A stretch of 64,000 nucleotides of DNA from a virus: IMG/VR virus record IMGVR_UViG_3300032245_000902, positions 26,916 to 90,915 of that record, one strand, 5' to 3'. Made by a program: the position numbers and the translations under genes. The notes under the pieces are model-generated. The model ran no database searches. It was not told the DNA's origin and saw only the letters and a list, made by a program, of their open reading frames with translations. Shown here one piece after another: positions 47,519-56,592 of this stretch. The stretch's first letter is position 1; each line of letters starts with the position of its first letter.

Positions 47519-48709
47519 ATGGGAAAATTTAATCTGTCCGAAGCCGCTAAAGACATTCTTTCGGGTAATGTTTCTGGTAAACAAAGTGGCCAAGATAAAC
47601 CAGCAAAACTATCTGGTGATGTAGCTTATGGCACCGGTGAAGTAGATGTTGGTGGTCCAGTAACTAAAGGTACTGATTCACTGCCTGACTACACAAAAGG
47701 TACACCATCAGCTACACCTCCTGGCGCACAACCACCTGTTGGTTCTGAGCCAGCGAAGAAGCTCAAAGGTCAACCACAAGAATCTGATGGTGTTGCAATT
47801 GAACAACCAGAAGGTAAGTCTGGCAAAAACCAAATGCCTTTAAACAAAGGTTCTGTTGGTGTTCAACAATACGAAGAAACCGAATCTGACGAAGAAGTTG
47901 TGGCTGAAGAAAAAGAAGAAGGTCACGAAGATGAGGCACAAGATAAGGCAATGATGAAAAAAATGAAAATGAAAGAAAAAATGAAAGAAGATATGGACGC
48001 CATGTTTACAGGCGAAAATCTTTCTGAAGAATTTGTTTCTAAAGCAACTACCATTTTTGAAGCTGCCGTTCTTGCTCGTGCTGAAGAAGTTATTGCTGAA
48101 GCCGAAACAGAATTGATGGAACAATTTGAAGCTGCCATTGAAGAAGTTAAAGAAGATTTGGCTGCTAAGGTTGATGACTATCTCAACTACATGGTTGAAG
48201 AATGGGTCAAAGACAATGAAATCGCAATCGAAAAAGGTCTCCGTGCCGAAATCGTTGAAGATTTTATTACAGGACTAAAAGGTTTGTTTGAAGAGCATTA
48301 CATTGACATTCCTGCCGACAAGGTAGATGTTGTTGAAGAACTCACTTCTAAAGTTGAAGAACTTGAAGAAGCTTACAACGAACAAATCAAATCTGCCATT
48401 GAGATGAAAAAAGAACTCAATGAGCACAAGAAGTTTGAGGCTATTTACGCAGCTTGTGAAGGCCTTACGCAGACTCAAGTAGAAAAGCTGAAATCACTTG
48501 CAGAAGGTGTGGAGTTCACTACTGATGAAGAATTTGGTACTAAAATGTCAACATTGAAAGAATCATATTTCAAGTCTGATGTTAAAGTTGCTGATTCATC
48601 TGCTTTAGACGAAGTATTGGTAGAAGAAGAAAAGAAAGAGAAAACTATCTCTGATGATCCATCTATCAATATGTATGCAAAAACCATTTCACAAACCATG
48701 GTTAAGTAA
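47519..48709 (+). CDS. gp22: Prohead core scaffold protein gp22
   Basis: 396 residues, longer than T4 gp22 (269). The N-terminal about 140 residues are Gly/Pro-rich and disordered-looking; from about 145 the protein becomes a highly charged, mostly helical scaffold (MMKKMKMKEKMKEDMDAMFT, LSEEFVSKATTIFEAAVLAR, VKEDLAAKVDDYLNYMVEEW). The end contains SINMYAKTISQTMVK, a conserved scaffold C-terminus. L-S-E motifs at residues 6-8 and near 163 are possible gp21 sites. It lies directly before the major capsid gene. Confidence 0.92.
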   Translation: MGKFNLSEAAKDILSGNVSGKQSGQDKPAKLSGDVAYGTGEVDVGGPVTKGTDSLPDYTKGTPSATPPGAQPPVGSEPAKKLKGQPQESDGVAIEQPEGKSGKNQMPLNKGSVGVQQYEETESDEEVVAEEKEEGHEDEAQDKAMMKKMKMKEKMKEDMDAMFTGENLSEEFVSKATTIFEAAVLARAEEVIAEAETELMEQFEAAIEEVKEDLAAKVDDYLNYMVEEWVKDNEIAIEKGLRAEIVEDFITGLKGLFEEHYIDIPADKVDVVEELTSKVEELEEAYNEQIKSAIEMKKELNEHKKFEAIYAACEGLTQTQVEKLKSLAEGVEFTTDEEFGTKMSTLKESYFKSDVKVADSSALDEVLVEEEKKEKTISDDPSINMYAKTISQTMVK

Positions 48710-48742
48710 TTAACCAAATAATACATATAAAAAGGAAATAAA

Positions 48743-50071
48743 ATGTATTTGACAGAAGAACTACAAAAGAAATGGCAGCCTGTTCTTGAGCATCCAGAAC
48801 TCGAAGCCATCAAAGACCCATACAAGAAAGCTGTAACAGCTCTTGTTTTGGAAAACCAACAACAAGCAATGCGTCAAGACCGTCTTGCTTTGAACGAAGC
48901 TGATCCAGGTCCTACAAACGTAACTGGTGGTGTTCAAAACTTTGACCCAATCTTGATTTCTTTGGTTCGCCGTGCATTACCAAATCTTATCGCTTATGAC
49001 GTTGCTGGCGTTCAGCCAATGACTGGTCCTACCGGTTTGATTTTTGCAATGCGTGCTAAGTATGTTAACCAAGGTGGCGATGAGGCGTTCTTCAACGAAG
49101 CGAACACAATGTTCTCTGGTGTTGGTTCTGCTAACAACCCATACGGTTTCCGTGGTACAACTGCAACTGACACAGGTACAAATCCTATTGTTTCTGCAAC
49201 TTTGGCCGCTAACAGCTATACAACTGGTATTGGAATGCCAACAGCTACTGCTGAATACCTTGGTTCTGACGGTAACACAGCATTTGCACAGATGGCCTTC
49301 TCTATTGAGAAAGTTACTGTAACTGCTCAAAGCCGTGCATTAAAGGCCGAGTATTCACTAGAACTCGCACAAGACTTGAAAGCAATTCATGGTCTTGACG
49401 CTGAAACAGAATTGTCAAACATTCTGTCTACAGAAGTTCTCGCTGAAATCAACCGTGAAGTTATCCGTACCATCTATACTGTTGCCGTTCCAGGTGCTCA
49501 GTATGGTACAACAACAGCAGGTTTCTTTGACTTAGATACAGACTCAAACGGTCGTTGGTCAGTTGAGCGTTTCAAAGGTCTAATTTTCCAAATCGAGCGT
49601 GATGCTAACGTAATTGCTAAGCAAACTCGCCGTGGAAAAGGTAATGTGTTAATTGTTTCTTCTGACGTTGCTTCTGCTATGGCAATGGCTGGTGTATTGC
49701 AATATACTCCTGCTCTCCAAGCTGACTTGCAAGTAGATGACACAGGCAACACATTTGCTGGTTTGTTACACGGTCGTATCAAGGTTTACATTGACCCATA
49801 CTTCGGTGGATACACATCTAACCAAGAACTCGTAACTATCGGTTACAAAGGTTCTTCACCATACGATGCTGGTTTGTTCTATTGCCCATACGTTCCATTG
49901 CAAATGGTTCGTGCTGTAGACCAGTATACATTCCAACCAAAGATTGGTTTCAAGACTCGTTACGGAATGGTATCAAACCCATTCGCAGAAGGTCTAGGCG
50001 CTGGTTTGGGTGGTTTGAATGCTCGTACCAACAAATACTATCGTATTTTCGGTGTCAAGAACTTGATGTAA
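48743..50071 (+). CDS. gp23: Major capsid protein gp23
   Basis: 442 residues (T4 gp23 is 521). Family landmarks are NFDPILISLVRRALPNLIAY, DVAGVQPMTGPTGLIFAMRA, KALKAEYSLELAQDLKAIHG-type (RALKAEYSLELAQDLKAIHG), LSTEVLAEINREVIRTIY and the C-terminal NKYYRIFGVKNLM. The first about 52 residues are a helical, charged delta-type region ending L-N-E52, a plausible gp21 cleavage point before mature ADPGPTN. Codons are richer in C-ending forms (AAC, TTC, GGC) than in neighbours, as expected for the most abundant protein. An AAAGGAA site precedes it and a strong terminator follows. Confidence 0.97.
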   Translation: MYLTEELQKKWQPVLEHPELEAIKDPYKKAVTALVLENQQQAMRQDRLALNEADPGPTNVTGGVQNFDPILISLVRRALPNLIAYDVAGVQPMTGPTGLIFAMRAKYVNQGGDEAFFNEANTMFSGVGSANNPYGFRGTTATDTGTNPIVSATLAANSYTTGIGMPTATAEYLGSDGNTAFAQMAFSIEKVTVTAQSRALKAEYSLELAQDLKAIHGLDAETELSNILSTEVLAEINREVIRTIYTVAVPGAQYGTTTAGFFDLDTDSNGRWSVERFKGLIFQIERDANVIAKQTRRGKGNVLIVSSDVASAMAMAGVLQYTPALQADLQVDDTGNTFAGLLHGRIKVYIDPYFGGYTSNQELVTIGYKGSSPYDAGLFYCPYVPLQMVRAVDQYTFQPKIGFKTRYGMVSNPFAEGLGAGLGGLNARTNKYYRIFGVKNLM

Positions 50072-50102
50072 TAAAAAAAGTCATCGCAAGAATGACATTT
50101 CA

Positions 50103-50131
50103 AGAGACCTCTTCGGAGGTCTCTTTTTTTT
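50103..50131 (+). terminator. Strong rho-independent terminator after gp23
   Basis: Nine-base-pair perfect stem AGAGACCTC/GAGGTCTCT closed by a stable TTCG tetraloop and followed by a run of T. It ends the high-level capsid transcript and isolates the following genes. Confidence 0.95.
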
Positions 50132-50134
50132 GGA

Positions 50135-50142
50135 CCTAAATA
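50135..50142 (+). promoter_or_regulatory. Late promoter box CCTAAATA
   Basis: Late-type box 26 bases before the ATG at 50169, directly after the gp23 terminator. Same CTAAATACCT context as at 21005. Confidence 0.55.
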
Positions 50143-50168
50143 CCTGTATATCTTATTAGAGAAATACT

Positions 50169-50699
50169 ATGTCCGTATTAACTAGAACTCCTCAAAACAC
50201 CAATCTACTTCAACCTACAAAGTACCTTTTAACCTTTGATAGGATAGGTTCTGCCACTTATTTCTGCCAGTCTGTAAACATACCAGGGGTGAGTGTAGGA
50301 CAGGCCCCAATCAACTTTCCAAGTCTGACTGTATACTCGCCTGGTAACCAAATGACCTTCAACAATTTGAATGTTAGTTTTTTGGTGGATGAAGCGGTAC
50401 TTTCATGGCAAAATCTATATGATTGGTTTCGTTCTTTTGCATCACCAGATGGTACTGAAGAACGCAATCTCAAAACGGCATTACAAAATGAGTATACTAA
50501 GCAAGACAAGAAACAATACTCAGATGCCACTCTAACGGTACTGAACAACTTAAACAATCCTGTAATTCGTGTTCAGTTCACCAATGTATTTCCGGTCTCT
50601 TTATCGGATATCAACTTTGATACAAGAATGTCAGCGGATGATGTTATTACTGCCGATGCCACATTTGTATATGATGAGTTTAAATTTATACCAGTTTAA
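50169..50699 (+). CDS. Tail-tube-fold protein (gp3/gp19-like)
   Basis: 176 residues. The pattern YFCQSVNIPGVSVGQAPINF, SPGNQMTFNNLNVSFLVDEA, WQNLYDWFRSFASPD and RVQFTNVFPVSLSDINFDTR is that of the tail-tube superfamily (gp19, gp48, gp54). It is encoded downstream of gp23, where T4-like cyanophages carry a gene annotated as tail completion protein gp3, and T4 gp3 is also 176 aa. So either the tail terminator gp3 or a tube-initiator paralogue fits; I favour gp3 by position. It has its own late-type box after the gp23 terminator. Confidence 0.7.
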   Translation: MSVLTRTPQNTNLLQPTKYLLTFDRIGSATYFCQSVNIPGVSVGQAPINFPSLTVYSPGNQMTFNNLNVSFLVDEAVLSWQNLYDWFRSFASPDGTEERNLKTALQNEYTKQDKKQYSDATLTVLNNLNNPVIRVQFTNVFPVSLSDINFDTRMSADDVITADATFVYDEFKFIPV

Positions 50700-50712
50700 T
50701 TAACACAAAGTA

Positions 50713-50741
50713 TTGCCAACATAACATATATGTGATATTAT
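50713..50741 (+). promoter_or_regulatory. Sigma-70-type promoter for uvsY-uvsW
   Basis: TTGCCA (50713-50718), an exact 17-base spacer, and TATTAT (50736-50741), one mismatch each from consensus. It lies 30 bases before the uvsY ATG and marks the switch from late structural to early/middle genes. Confidence 0.7.
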
Positions 50742-50771
50742 ACAGGTTTAGGATAACTTTTTTATTATATT

Positions 50772-51206
50772 ATGGAAAATCTAGAACAAGTATTAAAGTA
50801 TTGGGAAAAAGATGCAGAAATGGACCAGACAGAACCTGGTAAAGAACTTCTGCGTATACCTACTCTACACAATAAGTATCTCTCCATTTTAACAAAACAC
50901 AAAATTGCTGCCAAGAAGGCACACTTTGATTATCTACGCCTGCGTAAAATTAAGATTGATTACTATAATGGCAGATTAGACCAAGAAGAATTAGAATCTC
51001 GTGGTTGGAAACCATTTCAGTTTGTATTAAAGTCCGACATTAATGCCTACTTAGAAGGCGATGATGATTTAATTAAGATGTTGGAAAAGAAAGTATACCA
51101 TGAAGAATGTGTTTCGGTTTTAGAATCGGTGATGAATGAATTAAAACAAAGAACTTGGCAACTGAGAGATTTCATTTCATGGGAGAAGTTCATTGGCGGA
51201 CAATGA
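50772..51206 (+). CDS. uvsY: Recombination mediator UvsY
   Basis: 144 residues (T4 UvsY is 137). The helical N-terminus LEQVLKYWEKDAEMDQTEPG and the segment IPTLHNKYLSILTKHKIAAK match the UvsY family, as do KIDYYNGRLDQEELESRGW, KSDINAYLEGDDDLIK and a C-terminal RDFISWEKFIGG. UvsY loads the UvsX recombinase onto gp32-coated single-stranded DNA. It overlaps uvsW by 14 bases. A sigma-70-type promoter lies just upstream. Confidence 0.92.
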   Translation: MENLEQVLKYWEKDAEMDQTEPGKELLRIPTLHNKYLSILTKHKIAAKKAHFDYLRLRKIKIDYYNGRLDQEELESRGWKPFQFVLKSDINAYLEGDDDLIKMLEKKVYHEECVSVLESVMNELKQRTWQLRDFISWEKFIGGQ

Positions 51207-52686
51207 TATTATAATATCCAAAAAAGATGAAGTATTTGCCAAGATAACTTGTGAGAAACACATATCAAAAGAGTTATCCGAATTCTTTACCTTTTTTGTT
51301 CCTGGTTATCAATTTGTTCCTGCATACCGCAATCGAGTTTGGGATGGAAAAATTCGATTATATAATTTACAAACAAGCCAAGTATACCTTGGTTTATTAC
51401 CATATATTGAAGAATTTTGTAAAGAAAGAAACTACAAATTTGATTATGGTGATCCAAGGCCAGATATTGAAGATGAGTGTTCAGTCTATCATGCCAAAAA
51501 GTTTATTGATTCTTTAAACATTCATTCCCGTGGCGAACCAATTGAAATACGAGAACATCAATTGGATGCCTATATTCATGCCATGCAAAAACGCCGAGCG
51601 TTATTGGTTTCACCAACGGCATCTGGCAAATCTCTTATCATCTATCTAATCTTTCGGCAGTTATTGGAGTTTCAAAATTTAAAAGGACTTGTAATTGTTC
51701 CTACCACATCATTAGTTGAACAATTGTATTCAGACTTTGGTGATTATAATGATGGTGAAATGACCAATATTCACCGCATCTATCAAGGCAAAGAAAAAGA
51801 TACTGATAAACCACTTACCATTTCTACATGGCAATCTCTGTATAAACTTCCAAAAGAATACTTTCACCAATTTGATTACATTATTGGTGATGAGGCACAT
51901 CTGTTTAAGGCTCAGTCTTTAACCACAATACTTACATCCTGTATAAATGCTAAATACAGAATAGGCCTTACAGGTACCTTAGATGGTACTAAAACACACA
52001 AATTGGTATTGGAAGGTTTATTTGGTGCAGTCAAAAAGGTAATCACCACAAAAGAACTAATAGATAAACAGCAAGTTTCAGATTTTGAAATTAAGTGTTT
52101 AGTTTTAAAACATGATGATGAAGCTTGCCTACAGATAAAAGATAAAACTTATCAAGAAGAAATACAGTATCTAATTGCAAACGAAAATAGAAATAAATTC
52201 ATTAAGAATCTTGCAGTTAGCTTAGGTAATAATACATTAATATTATATCAAATGGTTGACAAACATGGTCAAATCCTGTATGATATGATTAGAGATACCA
52301 AGAACATTGGTGATAGAAAAGTATTCTTTATCCACGGTGGTGTAGATGCCAATGATAGAGAAGAAGTTAGACGAATTATGGAGATAGAACAAGATGCTAT
52401 TGTTGTGGCTAGTTTTGGGACTTTTTCTACTGGAATTAATATTAGGAACTTGCATAACATTATATTTGCAAGCCCATCTAAATCGAGGGTTCGCAATCTG
52501 CAAAGCATTGGACGAGGCTTACGACAGAGTGAAGGAAAAACAAAAGCTGTCCTCTACGACATAGCAGATGATTTAAGATATAAAAAACATATGAATTTCA
52601 CATTAAAGCATTTTGTTGAACGAGTTAAGATTTACACAGAAGAACAGTTTCCATTCAAAATATATAAAATAGGACTTAAAAAATGA
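51193..52686 (+). CDS. uvsW: DNA helicase UvsW (TTG start)
   Basis: 497 residues (T4 UvsW is 502). Superfamily 2 helicase: motif I PTASGKS (141-147), motif II DEAH (233-236), motif III GLTGTLDG (258-265), and motif VI QSIGRGLRQSEGK near residue 440. The N-terminal WDGKIRLYNLQTSQVYLGLL region is the UvsW-specific substrate recognition domain. The first in-frame start is a TTG at 51193 inside uvsY, preceded by GGGAGAAG; no closer ATG keeps the conserved N-terminus. UvsW unwinds branched DNA and R-loops, shifting replication from origin to recombination mode. Confidence 0.95.
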   Translation: MADNDIIISKKDEVFAKITCEKHISKELSEFFTFFVPGYQFVPAYRNRVWDGKIRLYNLQTSQVYLGLLPYIEEFCKERNYKFDYGDPRPDIEDECSVYHAKKFIDSLNIHSRGEPIEIREHQLDAYIHAMQKRRALLVSPTASGKSLIIYLIFRQLLEFQNLKGLVIVPTTSLVEQLYSDFGDYNDGEMTNIHRIYQGKEKDTDKPLTISTWQSLYKLPKEYFHQFDYIIGDEAHLFKAQSLTTILTSCINAKYRIGLTGTLDGTKTHKLVLEGLFGAVKKVITTKELIDKQQVSDFEIKCLVLKHDDEACLQIKDKTYQEEIQYLIANENRNKFIKNLAVSLGNNTLILYQMVDKHGQILYDMIRDTKNIGDRKVFFIHGGVDANDREEVRRIMEIEQDAIVVASFGTFSTGINIRNLHNIIFASPSKSRVRNLQSIGRGLRQSEGKTKAVLYDIADDLRYKKHMNFTLKHFVERVKIYTEEQFPFKIYKIGLKK

Positions 52687-53051
52687 TAAAGATAGTTCGA
52701 TTAAAGAATGGTGAAGATATTATTGGAGATTTAATGAAACTACCAATTGATGATATCCAAATTACAGAACCAATGTCTGTGGCTATTACAAGTCGAGGAC
52801 ATGAGAATGGTTTAGTCATGTCACATTGGTTGCCAGTTCAGTTGATTAAGAAAAATGAAATCACAATTAAATCTTGTGATGTGCTTACAATATTTGAACC
52901 TAATGATGAGTTTGCAGAGTATTATGTAAATACTGTGGAAAAGATTAAATCTCTTATGAAGGCAAAAGAATTAACAGATGAAATGACCGATGAAGAAATT
53001 GATGATATTATGGATGCATTGGATGATTCAGAAGGACAGGTATTACATTGA
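52683..53051 (+). CDS. Sm/LSM-like conserved phage protein
   Basis: 122 residues. The N-terminal about 70 residues (IKIVRLKNGEDIIGDLMKLP, DIQITEPMSVAITSRG and NEITIKSCDVLTIFEPND) have the strand pattern of an Sm/Hfq-like small beta barrel, and this gene is conserved next to uvsW in T4-like cyanophages. The C-terminal part is an acidic helix (ELTDEMTDEEIDDIMDALDD). It overlaps uvsW by 4 bases. RNA binding is the typical property of Sm folds, but nothing here proves it; the acidic tail could contact a protein partner. Confidence 0.65.
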   Translation: MIKIVRLKNGEDIIGDLMKLPIDDIQITEPMSVAITSRGHENGLVMSHWLPVQLIKKNEITIKSCDVLTIFEPNDEFAEYYVNTVEKIKSLMKAKELTDEMTDEEIDDIMDALDDSEGQVLH

Positions 53052-53132
53052 TTAATATTAACATCAAAGGGGGACACCGAGAACTATACACTTTGTCAAG
53101 CCCTTTGTCAACAACTTTTAATGGTATATTTT

Positions 53133-53675
53133 ATGGCTAAGCAAAAACACTACATCAATAACGAAGATTTCCTCAAGGCTCTAGTAGATTATAAAGAGTC
53201 TTGTAAACTGGCAAAGAAAGAAAAGAAATCTCCTCCGGCCATTCCAAACTATATTGGTGAGTGCTTTATGAAAATTGCCGAAGGTTTATCTCATAAGCCA
53301 AACTTCATCAACTATACCTACCGAGATGAAATGATGTCAGATGGCATTGAAAACTGTTTACAATACTTTGATAACTTTGATCCAGCCAAGTCTAAGAATC
53401 CATTTGCCTATTTTACACAAATCATCTATTTTGCCTTTCTACGAAGAATCTCCAAAGAAAAGAAACAAACCTATGTTAAGTATAAAGCCACAGAACAAAT
53501 GGGTATATTGGATGAATTTGAGTTAATGGAGTTTGAAGATGGTACCTCCAAACAGTTTGAATTGTATGATAACATTGCCGAATTTATTGAAACATATGAA
53601 GATGCAAAAAAGGTAAAGAAGGATATTGCAACGGCAAAGAAAACAAAAGGGCTTGAAAAGTTTTTAGGAGAATGA
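53133..53675 (+). CDS. gp55: Late promoter sigma factor gp55
   Basis: 180 residues from the ATG at 53133; an ATG 12 bases upstream is in frame, but the T4-aligned N-terminus begins at KQKHYINNEDFLKALVDYKE. Further landmarks are IGECFMKIAEGLSHKPNFIN, YRDEMMSDGIENCLQYFDNF and KSKNPFAYFTQIIYFAFLRR, which correspond to T4 gp55 (185 aa). gp55 directs host RNA polymerase to TATAAATA late promoters, activated by gp45. Two TTTGTCAA copies lie upstream (around 53092-53111), with no clear promoter spacing. Such late boxes occur repeatedly in the structural half of this window. Confidence 0.94.
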   Translation: MAKQKHYINNEDFLKALVDYKESCKLAKKEKKSPPAIPNYIGECFMKIAEGLSHKPNFINYTYRDEMMSDGIENCLQYFDNFDPAKSKNPFAYFTQIIYFAFLRRISKEKKQTYVKYKATEQMGILDEFELMEFEDGTSKQFELYDNIAEFIETYEDAKKVKKDIATAKKTKGLEKFLGE

Positions 53676-53679
53676 TATA

Positions 53680-53844
53680 ATGTATAAAGTTTCGTATTAT
53701 TTGGCAAGTTCAGCTGTAAGATTTAAATCTTTTGACACATTGCATGAGGCAACTATATTTGCCAACCAACAACCACTTGATTCGGTAATTGAGATTAAAC
53801 AATATGAAGATAGCAGTAATAACGGACCAACATTTCGGCGCTAG
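53680..53844 (+). CDS. Small protein between gp55 and gp47
   Basis: 54 residues, too short for usual ORF cut-offs. An AGGAG site sits 9 bases upstream of the ATG, only 4 bases after the gp55 stop. The sequence begins MYKVSYYLASSAVRFKSFDT and continues with LHEATIFANQQPLDSVIEIK, a plausible beta-alpha-beta miniature fold similar in style to short conserved genes between replication genes of T4-like cyanophages. Its last 41 bases overlap gp47 in another frame. Function unknown; the good ribosome site and natural codon use argue that it is real. Confidence 0.65.
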   Translation: MYKVSYYLASSAVRFKSFDTLHEATIFANQQPLDSVIEIKQYEDSSNNGPTFRR

Positions 53845-54880
53845 AAACGATTCGCCTCATTTCTTAGATTACTATGAGAAGTTCTATAAAGATACATTCT
53901 TTCCTACTCTTGACAGTAATAGTATTAATACTGTCCTCATACTTGGGGACACTTTTGACCGCCGTAAATATGTAAATTTTTACTCCTTGAAAAGAACCAA
54001 GGAGATGTTCTTTGATGAGTTAGCCAAACGGAACATTCAAGTTCATATGTTGGCAGGTAATCATGATACTTACTTCAAAAATACCAATGATGTTAATTCG
54101 GTAGACCTATTACTTAAAGAATATACCAATGTTAATGTGATTGATAAACCAACCACAATATGGTTGGATAATGAAAAGTATCCTATTTGTATGATGCCTT
54201 GGATTTGTCCTGATAATCATGACGATTCAATGTTTGTATTGTCTGACACCGATGCCAATATTTGCATGGGGCATTTTGAAATTGCCGGCTTTGCCATGCA
54301 TCGTGGTATGCCATCGCAAGAAGGATTAAACCGTGGAATATTTAAAAAGTTTGATATTGTTTTTTCAGGTCACTATCACCATCGTTCAAATCAAGATAAT
54401 ATCTGTTATCTTGGCAATCCTTACGAACTCACCTGGCAGGATTATAATGATCCGAGGGGCTTTCATTTGTTTGATATTGTTACTCTTGATTTGGAATTTA
54501 TTAAGAACCCCAATATAATGTTTCATCGTATTACATATGATGATAAAGAAACTGGCATTTCTGAGATGTTATCCAAAGATTTAGACAAGTATACCGGAAC
54601 ATATGTAAAGGTAGTGGTAGTCAACAAAACTAATCCACATCTGTTTGACCGGTTCATGGACAAATTATACAAGATTAATCCGGTCGATATTACCATTGCG
54701 GAAGACTTTACTGACTTGACAGAAGGCGTAGATGATGATATGATTAATGAAGCTGAAGATACCATCACAATTATTAATAAGTTTGTGGATGGTATTAAAG
54801 AAGAACATATTGATAATGACAAACTCAAAACAGTATTAAAAGAACTGTATGTTGAGGCATTGAACCAAGAACAGGCATGA
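53804..54880 (+). CDS. gp47: Recombination endonuclease subunit gp47 (SbcD/Mre11-like)
   Basis: 358 residues from the ATG at 53804 (T4 gp47 is 339), which gives the canonical start MKIAVITDQHFGAR. Metallophosphoesterase motifs follow in order: D8-x-H10, ILGDTFDRR, MLAGNHDTY, and a late FSGHYHHR. With gp46 it forms an SbcCD/Mre11-Rad50-type nuclease for double-strand break processing and recombination-dependent replication. The start lies within the 54-residue gene; the end overlaps gp46 by 4 bases (ATGA). Confidence 0.95.
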   Translation: MKIAVITDQHFGARNDSPHFLDYYEKFYKDTFFPTLDSNSINTVLILGDTFDRRKYVNFYSLKRTKEMFFDELAKRNIQVHMLAGNHDTYFKNTNDVNSVDLLLKEYTNVNVIDKPTTIWLDNEKYPICMMPWICPDNHDDSMFVLSDTDANICMGHFEIAGFAMHRGMPSQEGLNRGIFKKFDIVFSGHYHHRSNQDNICYLGNPYELTWQDYNDPRGFHLFDIVTLDLEFIKNPNIMFHRITYDDKETGISEMLSKDLDKYTGTYVKVVVVNKTNPHLFDRFMDKLYKINPVDITIAEDFTDLTEGVDDDMINEAEDTITIINKFVDGIKEEHIDNDKLKTVLKELYVEALNQEQA

Positions 54881-56592
54881 TTACATTCCAGAAAGTCCGT
54901 TGGAAGAACTTCTTATCAACTGGCAACACATTTACAGAAATTAACTTTCAAAAATCACCAAACACTCTCATCATTGGTCATAATGGTGCGGGTAAGTCCA
55001 CTATATTGGATGCCTTGTGTTTTGGTCTTTTTGGTAAACCATTTCGTAAAATCAATAAACCACAACTTGTAAACTCCATCAATCTTCAGGCTGCTGTTGT
55101 AGAGATTGAATTTGCCATTGGTAAGAAACAATACAAGGTGATTCGTGGTATCAAACCAAATACATTTGAAATCTATTGTAATGATGTTCTCGTTAATCAA
55201 GATGCAAAAGCGGTAGATTACCAAGAACATTTAGAAAAGTTTATTCTCAAATTAAATTATAAATCTTTCACTCAAGTGGTCATTCTTGGCTCGGCCTCGT
55301 TTGTTCCATTTATGCAACTATCTCCTGCTGACCGCAGAGCAATCATTGAGGACTTGTTAGATATTCAAATCTTCTCCTCTATGAATGGTGTTGTCAAAGA
55401 AAAGATGGCCATCATAAAAGACATTTCATCTAAAAACAAATATGAAATGGATTTGACATCTGAGAAGATTAACTTTCAAAAACAAAGTATTGAAGAACAT
55501 AAGAACCGTTCTGATGAGGAGATTACCAAGAAGCGTAAAGAAATTGCCGATTCTGTGGATCAAATCTTTACATTGGAAAAGAATGTTGAGTTAATTCAAA
55601 AACATATTGATGTGTTGCAGAGTAAGATTGCCGACCAGATATCAGTTCAAAAGAAAAGTTCCAAACTGTTACAATTGGAGTCTAAACTAGAATCCAGAAT
55701 TAAAAAGATTGATAAAGAGGTATCGTTCTATGAAGAACATTCTGATTGTCCAACCTGTAAACAAGGAATCAAAGAAGAATTTCGAACAGAACAAGTTTCT
55801 ACTCTCACAAATACAAAGTCAGAGGTTACCACAGCCTTATCAGATATCAATGCTCAGATTGATGCAACGAGCAAACGAATCGAACAAATTCAGAATGGTC
55901 TTAAACACATCACCGAACACAACAACGAAGTGGTTAAACACAATTCAACAATATCAGCAATTAATAAGTTCGTCACAAAACTACAGAGAGAAGTGGAAGA
56001 ACTGACCAGTCATAAAGATAGTCTTGAAGATGAAAATGCCAAGTTGAAAGAACTCAGAGAAGAACTTGGTGTATTGATTAAGAAGCAAGAAGAACTTTCC
56101 ACAGAGAAACAATACTATGAATTTGCTGGTGCCTTATTGAAAGATACTGGCATCAAAACAAAGATTATTCGTCAATACTTACCTATCATGAATAAACTGA
56201 TTAATAAGTATTTGACTGCAATGGACTTCTTTGTCAACTTCAATATTAATGAATCGTTTGAAGAAACAATTAAGTCCAGACACCGTGATGAATTTAGTTA
56301 TGCCAATTTCTCTGAAGGTGAGAAGATGCGTATTGATTTGGCACTACTATTCACATGGCGTCAAATTGCTAAACTAAAGAATTCTACCAATACCAATCTG
56401 TTAATTCTGGATGAAGTATTTGATTCTAGTTTAGATACAGTAGGCACAGAAGAATTCTTGAAGTTGATTCATGAAATGGGAACAGATACTAATGTGTTTG
56501 TTATCTCACACAAAGGTGACCAACTGTTTGATAAGTTCCGTTCGGTCATTAAATTTAAGAAAGTAAATAATTTTAGTCAGGTTGAAAAATGA
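54877..56592 (+). CDS. gp46: Recombination endonuclease subunit gp46 (SbcC/Rad50-like)
   Basis: 571 residues (T4 gp46 is 560). Walker A GHNGAGKST at 34-42, long coiled-coil arms with a zinc hook C291-P-T-C294, then the ABC signature NFSEGEKMRIDLALL and Walker B NLLILDEVFDS near the C-terminus. It is the ATPase partner of gp47. The hook and both ATPase halves are intact. It overlaps gp47 upstream and peptide deformylase downstream by 4 bases each, forming a continuous operon gp47-gp46-def. Confidence 0.96.
   Translation: MITFQKVRWKNFLSTGNTFTEINFQKSPNTLIIGHNGAGKSTILDALCFGLFGKPFRKINKPQLVNSINLQAAVVEIEFAIGKKQYKVIRGIKPNTFEIYCNDVLVNQDAKAVDYQEHLEKFILKLNYKSFTQVVILGSASFVPFMQLSPADRRAIIEDLLDIQIFSSMNGVVKEKMAIIKDISSKNKYEMDLTSEKINFQKQSIEEHKNRSDEEITKKRKEIADSVDQIFTLEKNVELIQKHIDVLQSKIADQISVQKKSSKLLQLESKLESRIKKIDKEVSFYEEHSDCPTCKQGIKEEFRTEQVSTLTNTKSEVTTALSDINAQIDATSKRIEQIQNGLKHITEHNNEVVKHNSTISAINKFVTKLQREVEELTSHKDSLEDENAKLKELREELGVLIKKQEELSTEKQYYEFAGALLKDTGIKTKIIRQYLPIMNKLINKYLTAMDFFVNFNINESFEETIKSRHRDEFSYANFSEGEKMRIDLALLFTWRQIAKLKNSTNTNLLILDEVFDSSLDTVGTEEFLKLIHEMGTDTNVFVISHKGDQLFDKFRSVIKFKKVNNFSQVEK

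Noticed and set aside
53105-53130. TTGTCA and TATATT upstream of gp55 as a promoter
   Set aside because: Spacer is only 14 bases and the -10 would overlap the possible upstream start; the other TTGTCA copy is 26 bases away.
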